Shown here: positions 28,008 through 35,518 of the stretch, piece by piece
Position numbering within the stretch: the stretch's first letter is position 1
Layout of the letters: every line of letters starts with the position of its first letter
From: Idiomarina sp.
GTDB lineage: Bacteria > Pseudomonadota > Gammaproteobacteria > Enterobacterales > Alteromonadaceae
Reading direction: 5' to 3'
NCBI GenBank assembly: GCA_022565355.1
Contig: JAIUMU010000001.1
Location: 310,001-374,000 of the forward strand
DNA: 64,000 nt
Notes under the pieces: model-generated
Seen by the model: the letters and a program-made list of their open reading frames with translations, nothing else
The model's database searches: none
Told to the model about the DNA's origin: nothing
Made by a program: the position numbers and the translations under genes

Positions 28008-29708
28008 ATGCGCAAATCTAAGGTATCTCTCGTAGTAGCAACATTGATCGGTTCAACGCTCGCAGCAACTGCTGCAGTGAGTGTAGCATCAGAACCAGCC
28101 GGTTATCGGATAACCAGCGTGGGTGAAGTAACCGGTGCAATTCATACGTCGCCACGCGCAATTAATAATAGTGGTCAGGTTGCTGGGCAGTTAGCGGATT
28201 TACGCGGCCAGAACATTCGCTTCGATTTGCTCGATCCAGAAGATTTTCCTTCGGTTGAGGATATTCTTAACCCAACAGAGCGCCAACACCGTGCTATACG
28301 GGATTTCTTAACCTTTTCAGTGGGAGTTGATGCAAAATTCCAGCATTTAGCAACCGAGCTGGGTTACTTTTTTGATGGTGCAAATATTGCCGAATTAGAT
28401 GGCTTTGAAGCGATCGATGAAGAAACCGGAATGCGCTCCGATAGTGTGAGCTTTCGCGTAATCGATATGAATAACCATGGTGTTGTAGTTGGCCAAGCGA
28501 GTGAGCCGTTCTATTGGATTGAAGATACCGATAACGAAGGCGAACTGGCACGTTTTCATATTCGCGATGGTTTCCCGCGCGCGGCTTGGTCTGATGGCGT
28601 TAACTATACGCTGGTTCCAGGTGATGAGAGTTTAATCGGCAACGGTACCTCTAGCATTATGGCGATTAATGATGAGAATGTAGCGGTTGGCTTTGCAGCA
28701 ATCGCCAATGGCTCGGCGTTAACAACATTTTTCGAAAATGTGTGCACCTCTGAAGAAGATGAAGACGAAGAAGGTAACCCAATTAACTTGAACCCGATTT
28801 CTGCATGCTTGCACCGCTATTGGTTCGAGCGCAGCGGATTAGCAGGAACTTCTGCACCATTAATGGAAGAAGAAGCTTACCGCTGGGTTTTTGATGATCA
28901 GGGTAATGTAATCGAGCAAGCGCGTTTAGGTTTGGCATTTGATAAGGATGCCGATGCGGAAGATGATTTAGATACCTTTCGTTATCGCAGCGTAGCGAAC
29001 GATATTAACATTCATGGTATTGCCGTAGGTGTATCGCAACGGCAAGTAGCGGGTGGCACGTTTACCCGGCCAACTCTGTTTACCGAAGATGGCGCAGTAG
29101 AAATGCTGCCAGGTAATAATTCATCGAACAACTCGCTGGCAATTGCAATCAATGATGCGAACATTGCCGTTGGCTTCAGTAATCAGTTTATTAATGGTGC
29201 TATGCGCCGTCGTTTGTTCTATATGGACGTAACCAATGGTGTGAGTGAGCCGGAATATCCTCGCGGTTTCTTCAACGATTCAAGCTGGCAACCACGGGGT
29301 ATCAATAATGTGGGGCAAATTGTAGGTGCCGGCCAAAATGATGCTACGCAAGGCGGCCAACGCCGTTCAACAGCGTTTCTGTATGACATCAATACTGATG
29401 TAATTGTAGATTTAAATACCTACTTACCGTGCAATAGTGAATACCAAATTATTGATGCGATAGACATTAACGATGCGGGCGAAATTGCCGTACTTGCTGT
29501 GGAGATAGCGGATTTTATTGAAGATGGTGAAACGCAAGAAGTAGCACGCTTACGTTCATTGATTCTAACACCTGATTCTGCAGCGGAACGTTGCCAACAA
29601 GAAGATGATCAATTAACTCGAAAAGGCGCAGCAATGCACCCAATTTGGTTAGGTGTTCTTACGCTTGTTGCAGTTATTTCGATACGGCGTAGAAAGCCTA
29701 AAGCTTAG
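28008..29708 (+). CDS. DUF3466 exported protein with repeated INxxGxxVG units
   Basis: Exported protein of unknown function; the signal peptide spans about the first 28 residues (ending VSVASE). A short unit recurs at least seven times: INNSGQVAG, MNNHGVVVG, INDENVAVG, INIHGIAVG, INDANIAVG, INNVGQIVG and INDAGEIAV, suggesting a repeat-built, possibly beta-propeller-like fold. The C terminus is a hydrophobic segment followed by RRRKPKA, like a C-terminal sorting tail, but the Gly-Gly expected for GlyGly-CTERM is not present (KGAAMHP instead). ATG follows the uup stop with no gap, so it belongs to the rlmL-uup operon. Position next to uup replaces pqiABC of E. coli. Confidence 0.8.
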   Translation: MRKSKVSLVVATLIGSTLAATAAVSVASEPAGYRITSVGEVTGAIHTSPRAINNSGQVAGQLADLRGQNIRFDLLDPEDFPSVEDILNPTERQHRAIRDFLTFSVGVDAKFQHLATELGYFFDGANIAELDGFEAIDEETGMRSDSVSFRVIDMNNHGVVVGQASEPFYWIEDTDNEGELARFHIRDGFPRAAWSDGVNYTLVPGDESLIGNGTSSIMAINDENVAVGFAAIANGSALTTFFENVCTSEEDEDEEGNPINLNPISACLHRYWFERSGLAGTSAPLMEEEAYRWVFDDQGNVIEQARLGLAFDKDADAEDDLDTFRYRSVANDINIHGIAVGVSQRQVAGGTFTRPTLFTEDGAVEMLPGNNSSNNSLAIAINDANIAVGFSNQFINGAMRRRLFYMDVTNGVSEPEYPRGFFNDSSWQPRGINNVGQIVGAGQNDATQGGQRRSTAFLYDINTDVIVDLNTYLPCNSEYQIIDAIDINDAGEIAVLAVEIADFIEDGETQEVARLRSLILTPDSAAERCQQEDDQLTRKGAAMHPIWLGVLTLVAVISIRRRKPKA

Positions 29709-29731
29709 GCGTTTTTAATCTAAAATAAAAA

Positions 29732-29784
29732 CAGCCCGATTGTCAGCGCCTTAATCAAAATAGGCATTGGTAATCGGGTTTTTT
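29732..29784 (+). terminator. Terminator of the rlmL-DUF3466 operon
   Basis: Outer stem CCCGATT (29735-29741) / AATCGGG (29772-29778) followed by six Ts, enclosing a smaller GCC/GGC pairing. The loop region is long (30 bases), but the T run and GC-rich base support termination. Confidence 0.6.
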
Positions 29785-29881
29785 CATTGAACTTTCACCT
29801 GTTTGTAACTATCCATAGTAGTACGAGGTAAAAAAACTCGTTGCAGAGTGTTATTGAACACACCTGTAAAAATCTCTCCCT

Positions 29882-29912
29882 CACTGTTTCCGGCAGCGCA
29901 TTGTAAACAGTG
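29882..29912 (+). promoter_or_regulatory. Inverted repeat in the rmf leader
   Basis: Perfect 8-bp dyad CACTGTTT / AAACAGTG with 15 bases between, ending 35 bases before the rmf start. Either an mRNA hairpin or an operator. A weak promoter-like pair, TTGCAG (29841-29846) and TGTAAA (29865-29870) 18 bp apart, lies upstream. Confidence 0.4.
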
Positions 29913-29947
29913 GTTGAGCAATTATGTGATGAAGAGAGGAAAGTGTA

Positions 29948-30124
29948 ATGAGAAGACAAAAACGTGATCGCATGGAACGTGCCCATTCTCAAGGGTTTAA
30001 AGCTGGTGTATCAGGGCGTTCAAAAGAAACATGTCCGTATCAAAGCAATGATGTTCGCTCACAATGGCTCGGGGGCTGGCGAGATGCCATTGAAGCGCGA
30101 ACCGATGGGCTCTTCCGCTTATAA
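29948..30124 (+). CDS. rmf: Ribosome modulation factor RMF
   Basis: 58-residue basic protein that pairs 70S ribosomes into inactive 100S dimers in stationary phase. It aligns along its length with E. coli RMF: RRQKRDRMERAHSQGF, GRSKETCPYQ and SQWLGGWRDA are all present. AGAGGAAAG provides a strong ribosome site 6-10 bases before ATG 29948. The neighbourhood is the E. coli one, with fabA convergent and a LonH gene upstream of fabA. The C-terminal tail (EARTDGLFRL) is longer than in E. coli. Confidence 0.97.
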   Translation: MRRQKRDRMERAHSQGFKAGVSGRSKETCPYQSNDVRSQWLGGWRDAIEARTDGLFRL

Positions 30125-30144
30125 ATAAAGCGATTACTCCTTAA

Positions 30145-30169
30145 TAAAAAAGCCCCCAAAAGGGGGCTT
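30145..30169 (-). terminator. Terminator of fabA (and possibly rmf)
   Basis: Stem AAGCCCCC / GGGGGCTT with loop AAAA. On the minus strand the stem runs into TTTTTT, so it mainly serves fabA; it is also placed to stop rmf transcripts, although no T run follows on the plus strand. Confidence 0.85.
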
Positions 30170-30188
30170 GATCGATCAAGAAGGGTGC

Positions 30189-30698
30189 TTAAAACTTAGA
30201 TGTGTCGGTAAATAAACCTACTTTGAGATCGTTCGCTTCATAAATTGTACGACCATCAACTTCTACAGTTCCATCACCAATTCCTACAAACAACCGGCGT
30301 TTTACTAAACGCTTCATGTGGATTTTATAGGTTACTTTTTTCGCTGTTGGCAATATTTGACCAGTGAATTTCACTTCACCTACGCCAAGGGCTCGGCCGC
30401 GCCCTAAACCACCCGAACACGCTAAGAAGAATCCAAGGGTTTGCCATAAAGCATCCAAACCTAAGCATCCTGGCATTACTGGATCACCAGGAAAATGACA
30501 GGCAAAAAACCAGAGATCTGGATGGATATCGAGTTCAGCTTCAATATAACCTAATCCGTGCTCGCCACCTTCTGGATCCATAATAGTAATTCGATCCATC
30601 ATCAGCATATTCGGAGCCGGTAATTGGCTATTGCCTGGGCCGAACATTTCGCCACGGCTACATGCTAAAAGTTCTTCTCTTGTATAACTTGATTGCAT
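30189..30698 (-). CDS. fabA: 3-hydroxydecanoyl-ACP dehydratase/isomerase FabA
   Basis: Key enzyme of anaerobic unsaturated fatty acid synthesis: dehydrates 3-hydroxydecanoyl-ACP and isomerises trans-2 to cis-3-decenoyl-ACP. 169 aa, closely similar to E. coli FabA; hot-dog fold with catalytic His68 ([11 protein letters not shown]) and Asp82 (LGLDALW). ATG 30698 matches the E. coli N terminus (SYTREELL); the frame stays open 21 codons further but without homology. Its promoter carries a large dyad (separate entry). No fabB lies beside it. Confidence 0.96.
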   Translation of the reverse strand: MQSSYTREELLACSRGEMFGPGNSQLPAPNMLMMDRITIMDPEGGEHGLGYIEAELDIHPDLWFFACHFPGDPVMPGCLGLDALWQTLGFFLACSGGLGRGRALGVGEVKFTGQILPTAKKVTYKIHMKRLVKRRLFVGIGDGTVEVDGRTIYEANDLKVGLFTDTSKF

Positions 30699-30763
30699 AT
30701 TCAGAGTACCCTGAAAGTAGAACCTGCACCAAAGTAGGGTGCGGGTTATGAAAAAGTGCAAGC

Positions 30764-30792
30764 ATCTTAGCGAACGCCTGTACGCTAAACAA
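30764..30792 (-). promoter_or_regulatory. fabA promoter with FabR/DesT-like operator in the spacer
   Basis: On the minus strand TTGTTT (30787-30792) and TAAGAT (30764-30769) are exactly 17 bp apart. A 22-bp dyad at 30767-30788, with arms TTAGCGAAC and GTACGCTAA (8 of 9 pairs), fills the spacer. The half site resembles the AGCG(T/A)AC...GT(A/T)CGCT type bound by FabR-family repressors of unsaturated fatty acid genes. The regulator gene is not in the window. Confidence 0.6.
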
Positions 30793-30816
30793 GTCCGAAC
30801 AGTTTATAGCAGGCTT

Positions 30817-32829
30817 CTAATCACGCGAAGTACGCGTAAAAATTCGCCGCCACCAAGGGTCTTCATTGCTATGTTGAGATGCATTTGCATTCTGTAAACG
30901 TAATTGAATACGCCCAAATAAAGTATCTTTGTTGGTGTTATCTGCACTACCACATGGCACATTCATCAGTAATTCAAAAGCTTCTGTGGTGTGGGAAACA
31001 GCAAATACTTTGAATAATCCCGCGGCTACGGCTTCGCGAACCTGCGCATTTAAATGGATATTCACAACATTTGATTTCGGTACAATTACCCCATGCTCAC
31101 CTGTTAAACCCCTGCGTTGGCAAATTTCAAAGTAGCCATGAATTTTTTCATTAATACCGCCGATAGCCTGCACATTACCAAACTGATCAATTGCACCCGT
31201 AACAGCTACCGCTTGATTGATAGGGCTTTCGCTTAACGCGGAAATTAAACAACAGAGCTCCGCTAATGAAGCACTATCACCATCCACCTCATGGTATGAC
31301 TGTTCAAAAACTAAGGTGGCAGATAAAGGCATTGGCTCTTGTTTGGCGAACAAATTAGCCAAATACGCAGTAAGGATCATGATGCCCTTGGTATGGATAT
31401 TGCCACTTAATTCGGCTTTACGCTCAATATCGATGATATCGCCATCACCATAATGCACTGTTGCCGTTATCCGTGAGGGTTCGCCAAACTCTACGCCGCC
31501 AATACCAACCACAGTAAGGCCGTTAATTTGCCCCACAACATCGCCAGAGGTATCTATTTGCACTTGTTGTTCTAAAATGGATTGCCAATTTAGTTCAGCA
31601 AGTAAACGATCTCGGCCTTGCGCCTCTAATTGCGCATTCTTAATATCGTTTGCAGAGATTTCGGGTACGCCGTTCATGCTGGCGAGCACTTCGGCTTCTT
31701 CTAAAAGCTGAATTAAGGCTACAGAATCTAGGCTTAGCTCCTTCTGGTGCTCCGTTAACTGGGCAGAGAATTCGAGCAGTGCGGCTTTCGCCCCCTTATT
31801 TAAGGGCCGACAACGGGCTTTATTTTCAATATACGCAAGATAATCGAAGTAGGGCGCAACCGCTTGGTTCTGGGTTGGGTAAAATGAGTTTAGCTCTGCG
31901 AAATAAGGGAAAATATTCGCGAAATCAGGATCGTAATCCTGCAATTGGCTATACAATTCACGGCCACCGGCGAGGATAACCTTGAGATCAACCGGAATAG
32001 GGTCTGGTTCGTAGTGAATTGCCGTTTGCGTATTTACCGGTTGCTCCCATTCATAACGGCCAGTTCGCAAGATATGCTTTAATTGCTTCCACAGCTCTGG
32101 CTGAGTGAGAAGTTGCATGGCATGTACAACGAGTGTGCCGCCGTTGGCTTTCAATAGAGCGCCTGGACGAATTAAATGCAATTCAGAGCTAATCGTACCT
32201 TCAACACTTTGCAAACGAATATCACCGAATAAGCTTGCCTGTGATACACGATCACAAAAATACCAAGCTTTGGGCTCAGTGTGGCTTACTACAATGGTGG
32301 CTAGCTCAGTACCTGGGATATCATCAAAGAGTTTGTCAGCTACTAAGGTAAGGTATTGCCGAAATTCTACCGAGGGATAGGTGCTTACCAAGCGATCAAA
32401 AATAGGTTGCCGGTCCGCCGGTAACTTTTCTAGATACTCCCAAAGGCCAATGAGCGCATTTTCCGCAGTACCCTGCGGTAAACTAATGCAGATCGGTGCG
32501 CGCTCGTCTTCTGGATTGGCCACATACACCCAATCACGCATCTCTGCGCTCGACCAATGTTGTTCAGCACACATCTGTTGAATAACATCCTCAACGATAA
32601 TGCCGTGAGGAGCGGCCATGTAAATATGCGAAAATGTAGAACGAATGCGCTGACCACGCTCTATAGCGGTAACTGCGCGCTGTTGGCCCACTAACGCGCT
32701 TGCAGTTACATGCTGAGGCTCTTCGTTAAGCCATGGTTCGGTTACGGCTATCAATTGATTTACCGATAATTGTAGGTTCTCAGCATGACCACCAGCGGTA
32801 GTTTGCTCAGCTTTAGGAGATTTTTCCAT
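30817..32829 (-). CDS. ycbZ: Lon-like protease, LonH/YcbZ type
   Basis: Lon-family (S16) protein. The C-terminal protease domain is intact, with Ser519 (DGDSASLAELC) and Lys562 (INEKIHGYF), spaced 43 residues as in Lon. The N-terminal AAA-like part has no recognisable Walker A; the expected place reads AAPHGIIVED, so ATP binding is doubtful, as in E. coli YcbZ. 670 aa, about 85 longer than E. coli YcbZ. It lies upstream of fabA in the same direction, 118 bases away and separated by the fabA promoter. Substrates unknown. Confidence 0.88.
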   Translation of the reverse strand: MEKSPKAEQTTAGGHAENLQLSVNQLIAVTEPWLNEEPQHVTASALVGQQRAVTAIERGQRIRSTFSHIYMAAPHGIIVEDVIQQMCAEQHWSSAEMRDWVYVANPEDERAPICISLPQGTAENALIGLWEYLEKLPADRQPIFDRLVSTYPSVEFRQYLTLVADKLFDDIPGTELATIVVSHTEPKAWYFCDRVSQASLFGDIRLQSVEGTISSELHLIRPGALLKANGGTLVVHAMQLLTQPELWKQLKHILRTGRYEWEQPVNTQTAIHYEPDPIPVDLKVILAGGRELYSQLQDYDPDFANIFPYFAELNSFYPTQNQAVAPYFDYLAYIENKARCRPLNKGAKAALLEFSAQLTEHQKELSLDSVALIQLLEEAEVLASMNGVPEISANDIKNAQLEAQGRDRLLAELNWQSILEQQVQIDTSGDVVGQINGLTVVGIGGVEFGEPSRITATVHYGDGDIIDIERKAELSGNIHTKGIMILTAYLANLFAKQEPMPLSATLVFEQSYHEVDGDSASLAELCCLISALSESPINQAVAVTGAIDQFGNVQAIGGINEKIHGYFEICQRRGLTGEHGVIVPKSNVVNIHLNAQVREAVAAGLFKVFAVSHTTEAFELLMNVPCGSADNTNKDTLFGRIQLRLQNANASQHSNEDPWWRRIFTRTSRD

Positions 32830-32965
32830 AATGTTCCGATGCTACACTTTTATATTTGAGATATGCTGCAATCATACGTGATCATATGGTCTCGGTGAAG
32901 CAATGATACGTATAGTAAAATGTGAATACTGGTTGGAAAACATAAATTAAGTAGGGATAGCGTTT

Positions 32966-33823
32966 ATGGCGTATTTATTAGCGAAGCAGTTGCACGCTAG
33001 GAGTAATAAAATTAATCCAGCATCATTATCATTAAAACCTGTTGTTATGCTGCTCTTCGGTTCACTTTGTGTTGGCCAAGTGATGTTTAATGTTGCTAAG
33101 GCGAATGATGAGGAACAACAAGCAGTAGGGGGCCCGCCTACAGGGTTTAGTATTGGCGCAGCGGTATTATCATCAAACCCTAGCTATGTAGGCTTAAAAG
33201 CCGATACGATAGCAGTTCCTTTTCTAGGCTATGAGGGTGAACGTTACTATTTTCGAGGGTTAAGCTTAGGCCGACATATAACAAGAACGCGTACCGAGCA
33301 GTTATCTTTATCAATTAATCTAGAACCGTTTCGCTTTCGCCCCAAAGAATCCAGTGATGTTGCGATGCAAGAGCTTGATAAACGCGGGTTTGGTGCCAGT
33401 GCAGGCGTTAATTATCAATACAATACCCGCTTTGGTAGCTTTTCTGCAGATATAAATACCGAAATCACCGGCCGCCATAACGGCCAACGCGCAAATATCA
33501 CCTACAGTTTGCCTTTGAATCGGCCGGGCCAACGCTGGCAGTTAGCACCTGAAATCCGCTTAAATTACACCAGTAAAGATTACATTCGCTATTATTTTGG
33601 GGTGTCGGCAGAAGAATCGGCACGAAGTGGTTTACCAAGCTATTCGGGTGGCCATGCATTTAGCCCGGCGATTGGCTTCGGCGGCTATTATATGTTCACG
33701 CACAAACTGAGCGTAGTAGGGAACCTGCGTTTGATTCGCAGTGCCAGTGCGATAACTAACAGCCCTATGGTGCAAGGCCGCAGCGCCCGTAGCTTGTTTC
33801 TAGCGATAAGCTATCGATTGTAA
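32966..33823 (+). CDS. MipA/OmpV family outer membrane protein
   Basis: Outer-membrane beta-barrel of the MipA/OmpV family. A long N-terminal region with a hydrophobic stretch (about residues 24-40) ends in VAKAND, a plausible signal cleavage site near residue 46. The body is alternating beta-strand with YYFRGLSLGRH and GFGGYYMFTHKLSVVG, ending in the outer-membrane signature phenylalanine/leucine (AISYRL). MipA of E. coli scaffolds murein enzymes, but family members vary. AGGGA lies 9 bases upstream of ATG. Divergent from lonH. Confidence 0.85.
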   Translation: MAYLLAKQLHARSNKINPASLSLKPVVMLLFGSLCVGQVMFNVAKANDEEQQAVGGPPTGFSIGAAVLSSNPSYVGLKADTIAVPFLGYEGERYYFRGLSLGRHITRTRTEQLSLSINLEPFRFRPKESSDVAMQELDKRGFGASAGVNYQYNTRFGSFSADINTEITGRHNGQRANITYSLPLNRPGQRWQLAPEIRLNYTSKDYIRYYFGVSAEESARSGLPSYSGGHAFSPAIGFGGYYMFTHKLSVVGNLRLIRSASAITNSPMVQGRSARSLFLAISYRL

Positions 33824-33842
33824 ATAGGCAGGCCAAACAAAA

Positions 33843-33870
33843 AGCCCACCAATTAAGGTGGGCTCTTGTT
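33843..33870. terminator. Shared terminator of the two outer-membrane genes
   Basis: Stem AGCCCACC / GGTGGGCT with a 6-base loop between two convergent genes. The minus-strand version runs into TTTTTG and is the stronger; the plus strand has CTTGTT. Confidence 0.75.
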
Positions 33871-33885
33871 AATGCAGGGTTCAGT

Positions 33886-34404
33886 TTAGAACTTGTACTG
33901 AACACCTAAGCGTAATTCATTGCTGAAACGACGATTATTCAAGCTGTAGCTACCAGCAAGATTAAGTTTGTCGCTAATAGCGAAGGTGATGCCACTACGG
34001 AAACGCATAAAGCCATCGCCAGCTGTGTCATGTAGTAATTCAAACTTAGTATTCACGCCTTCATCAAGTGCCAAGGTAACACCAGCACCAAAGTAGATAC
34101 CATCATCGAAAGAATAATCAGAGTAACCGCCGCTCACAAATACAGGGGCTTGGCCAAGCGACAAATCAGTTAAGAAACTTACGCCAGCGCGGAACACAGT
34201 ATCGTAGGTGTCACCGATTTCTGCATTCAGTACAAGGCGATCAGCGATGAAGGTTGAGCCTTCAAGATAGAAGCCAGTGTCGCCGAAATCATAAAAGCCA
34301 CCGCCAACATAGTTCCAATCTGCAGCTGAGGCATTTGCAGCTACTGTTAATGAACTGCCTAAGGCAGCAACTGCTAATATGTGCTTAATTGATTTCATTT
34401 TCAT
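33886..34404 (-). CDS. Small outer-membrane beta-barrel protein, unknown
   Basis: 172-residue exported protein: basic n-region, hydrophobic core and cleavage after ASA near residue 28, followed by about eight alternating amphipathic strands and a C-terminal phenylalanine (GVQYKF), consistent with an eight-stranded barrel. No known family is evident; short repeats such as GGGFYDFGDTGFYLEGS and GGYSDYSFDDGIYFGAG are typical of strand-turn units. AAAGGA lies 8 bases before ATG 34404. A perfect 14-bp palindrome lies 27 bases upstream of the start. Confidence 0.78.
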   Translation of the reverse strand: MKMKSIKHILAVAALGSSLTVAANASAADWNYVGGGFYDFGDTGFYLEGSTFIADRLVLNAEIGDTYDTVFRAGVSFLTDLSLGQAPVFVSGGYSDYSFDDGIYFGAGVTLALDEGVNTKFELLHDTAGDGFMRFRSGITFAISDKLNLAGSYSLNNRRFSNELRLGVQYKF

Positions 34405-34827
34405 AATGTAGTCCTTTCATTGTTGAGCGTGTAATACGTATTACTGAAAATATTAAACGCTAATTGGTTTCGCTAAAAGCATTTTCCGGTGAAGAGCATA
34501 GTTCTAGAGTTCCATCTTTACAATTGTAAACAGCGTAAAGAGCACGTAAATTCAAAAGATATGCCTTAAACGTAACCGCTAAGCGCCTTAATTATAGCAT
34601 ATCATTTAACTTCGCATAATGTATATTATGTTAAATTAAGTAATTACCCATATAGCCTAGTTTCTGAGCTTACCAAGGTTCAATCTTTACCCTGCTTCTG
34701 CACTAAAGCGCGAGTTTCTCGCTTTCAACGCCTCAGTTTGCTAGATTATCAATCTAATGAGCACATACTCAACAAACAACATGTTTCTCGTTCCATCCGT
34801 TACACAACACGAATAACAAGGACAACT
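34405..34827. other. 423-bp AT-rich gap with three dyads
   Basis: No supportable gene. It holds GTAATACGTATTAC (34431-34444, perfect 14-bp palindrome), TTTACAATTGTAAA (34517-34530, perfect 14-bp palindrome) and CATAATGTATATTATG (34615-34630, one mismatched pair). A minus-strand -10 candidate TAATAT (34450-34455) would start the small barrel gene close to the first palindrome. The AT-rich stretch 34590-34650 probably contains the promoter of the plus-strand gene. Confidence 0.5.
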
Positions 34828-35394
34828 ATGATGAGCGTAACTGCTGCCTTATTACTTGCGAGTACGGTATCAATCCCTACTCACGATGCATTCTTCGATA
34901 ACATTCGCCAGTACTGTGGCCAATCCTTTGAAGGCCAAGTGGTTGAAGATAACTTTAAAGGTGTTGAAACCTTCACAGAGAACCGCCTGGTAATGCATGT
35001 TCGCGAATGCAGCGAAAACGAACTGCGCATCCCTTTTCATATTGGTGATAACCACAGCCGTACTTGGATTCTAACCAAAACTGGTTCTGGTATTACATTG
35101 AAGCACGATCATCGTAATCCCGATGGCAGTGATGATGATGGCACCATGTATGGTGGCCAAACAGTAGATGCTGGCTGGGCGAATGCACAATCATTTCCCG
35201 CAGACCAGTATTCAAAAGAAGATTTCATTCGCCGCCAGATCCCACAATCTATTTGGAATACGTGGCATATGTACATTTATCCGGGTGAATTCTTTAGCTA
35301 CCGTTTAACCCGCGAAGGCCGCGAGTTACGTGTTGATTTTGATTTAAGCACGCCGGTTGAAACACCGCCAACGCCTTGGGGTTACGAAGATTAA
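34828..35394 (+). CDS. Putative exported protein, unknown
   Basis: 188-residue protein from ATG 34828, chosen because AAGGA lies 5 bases upstream; ATG 34831 is equally near, and a TTG at 34738 would give a longer, arginine-rich N terminus ahead of the same hydrophobic stretch. Residues 1-20 (ending VSIPTHDA) look like a short signal segment. The mature part has two cysteines (QYCGQSFEG and VRECSEN), an acidic loop (DGSDDDGTMYGG), many Trp/Tyr, and a proline-rich end. I do not recognise the family. It stands alone between the dyad-rich gap and a strong terminator. Confidence 0.65.
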   Translation: MMSVTAALLLASTVSIPTHDAFFDNIRQYCGQSFEGQVVEDNFKGVETFTENRLVMHVRECSENELRIPFHIGDNHSRTWILTKTGSGITLKHDHRNPDGSDDDGTMYGGQTVDAGWANAQSFPADQYSKEDFIRRQIPQSIWNTWHMYIYPGEFFSYRLTREGRELRVDFDLSTPVETPPTPWGYED

Positions 35395-35414
35395 TTAGCA
35401 CCCAGAGCGCAAAT

Positions 35415-35449
35415 AAAAACCGCGAATAGCATCACTATTCGCGGTTTTT
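35415..35449. terminator. Bidirectional terminator before qmcA
   Basis: Perfect 15-bp stem AAAAACCGCGAATAG / complement, loop CATCA, with A and T flanks, between convergent genes. Confidence 0.92.
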
Positions 35450-35518
35450 CATTACCTTAAACACGTACCATAAACATGTACCATTAAACCTGCTGTTAGC
35501 TCATGCTAACTAGGTTTT

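Noticed and set aside
30168-30179. FNR box between rmf and fabA
   Set aside because: TTGATCGATCAA has a 2-bp spacer, not 4, and lies beyond terminators rather than at a promoter.
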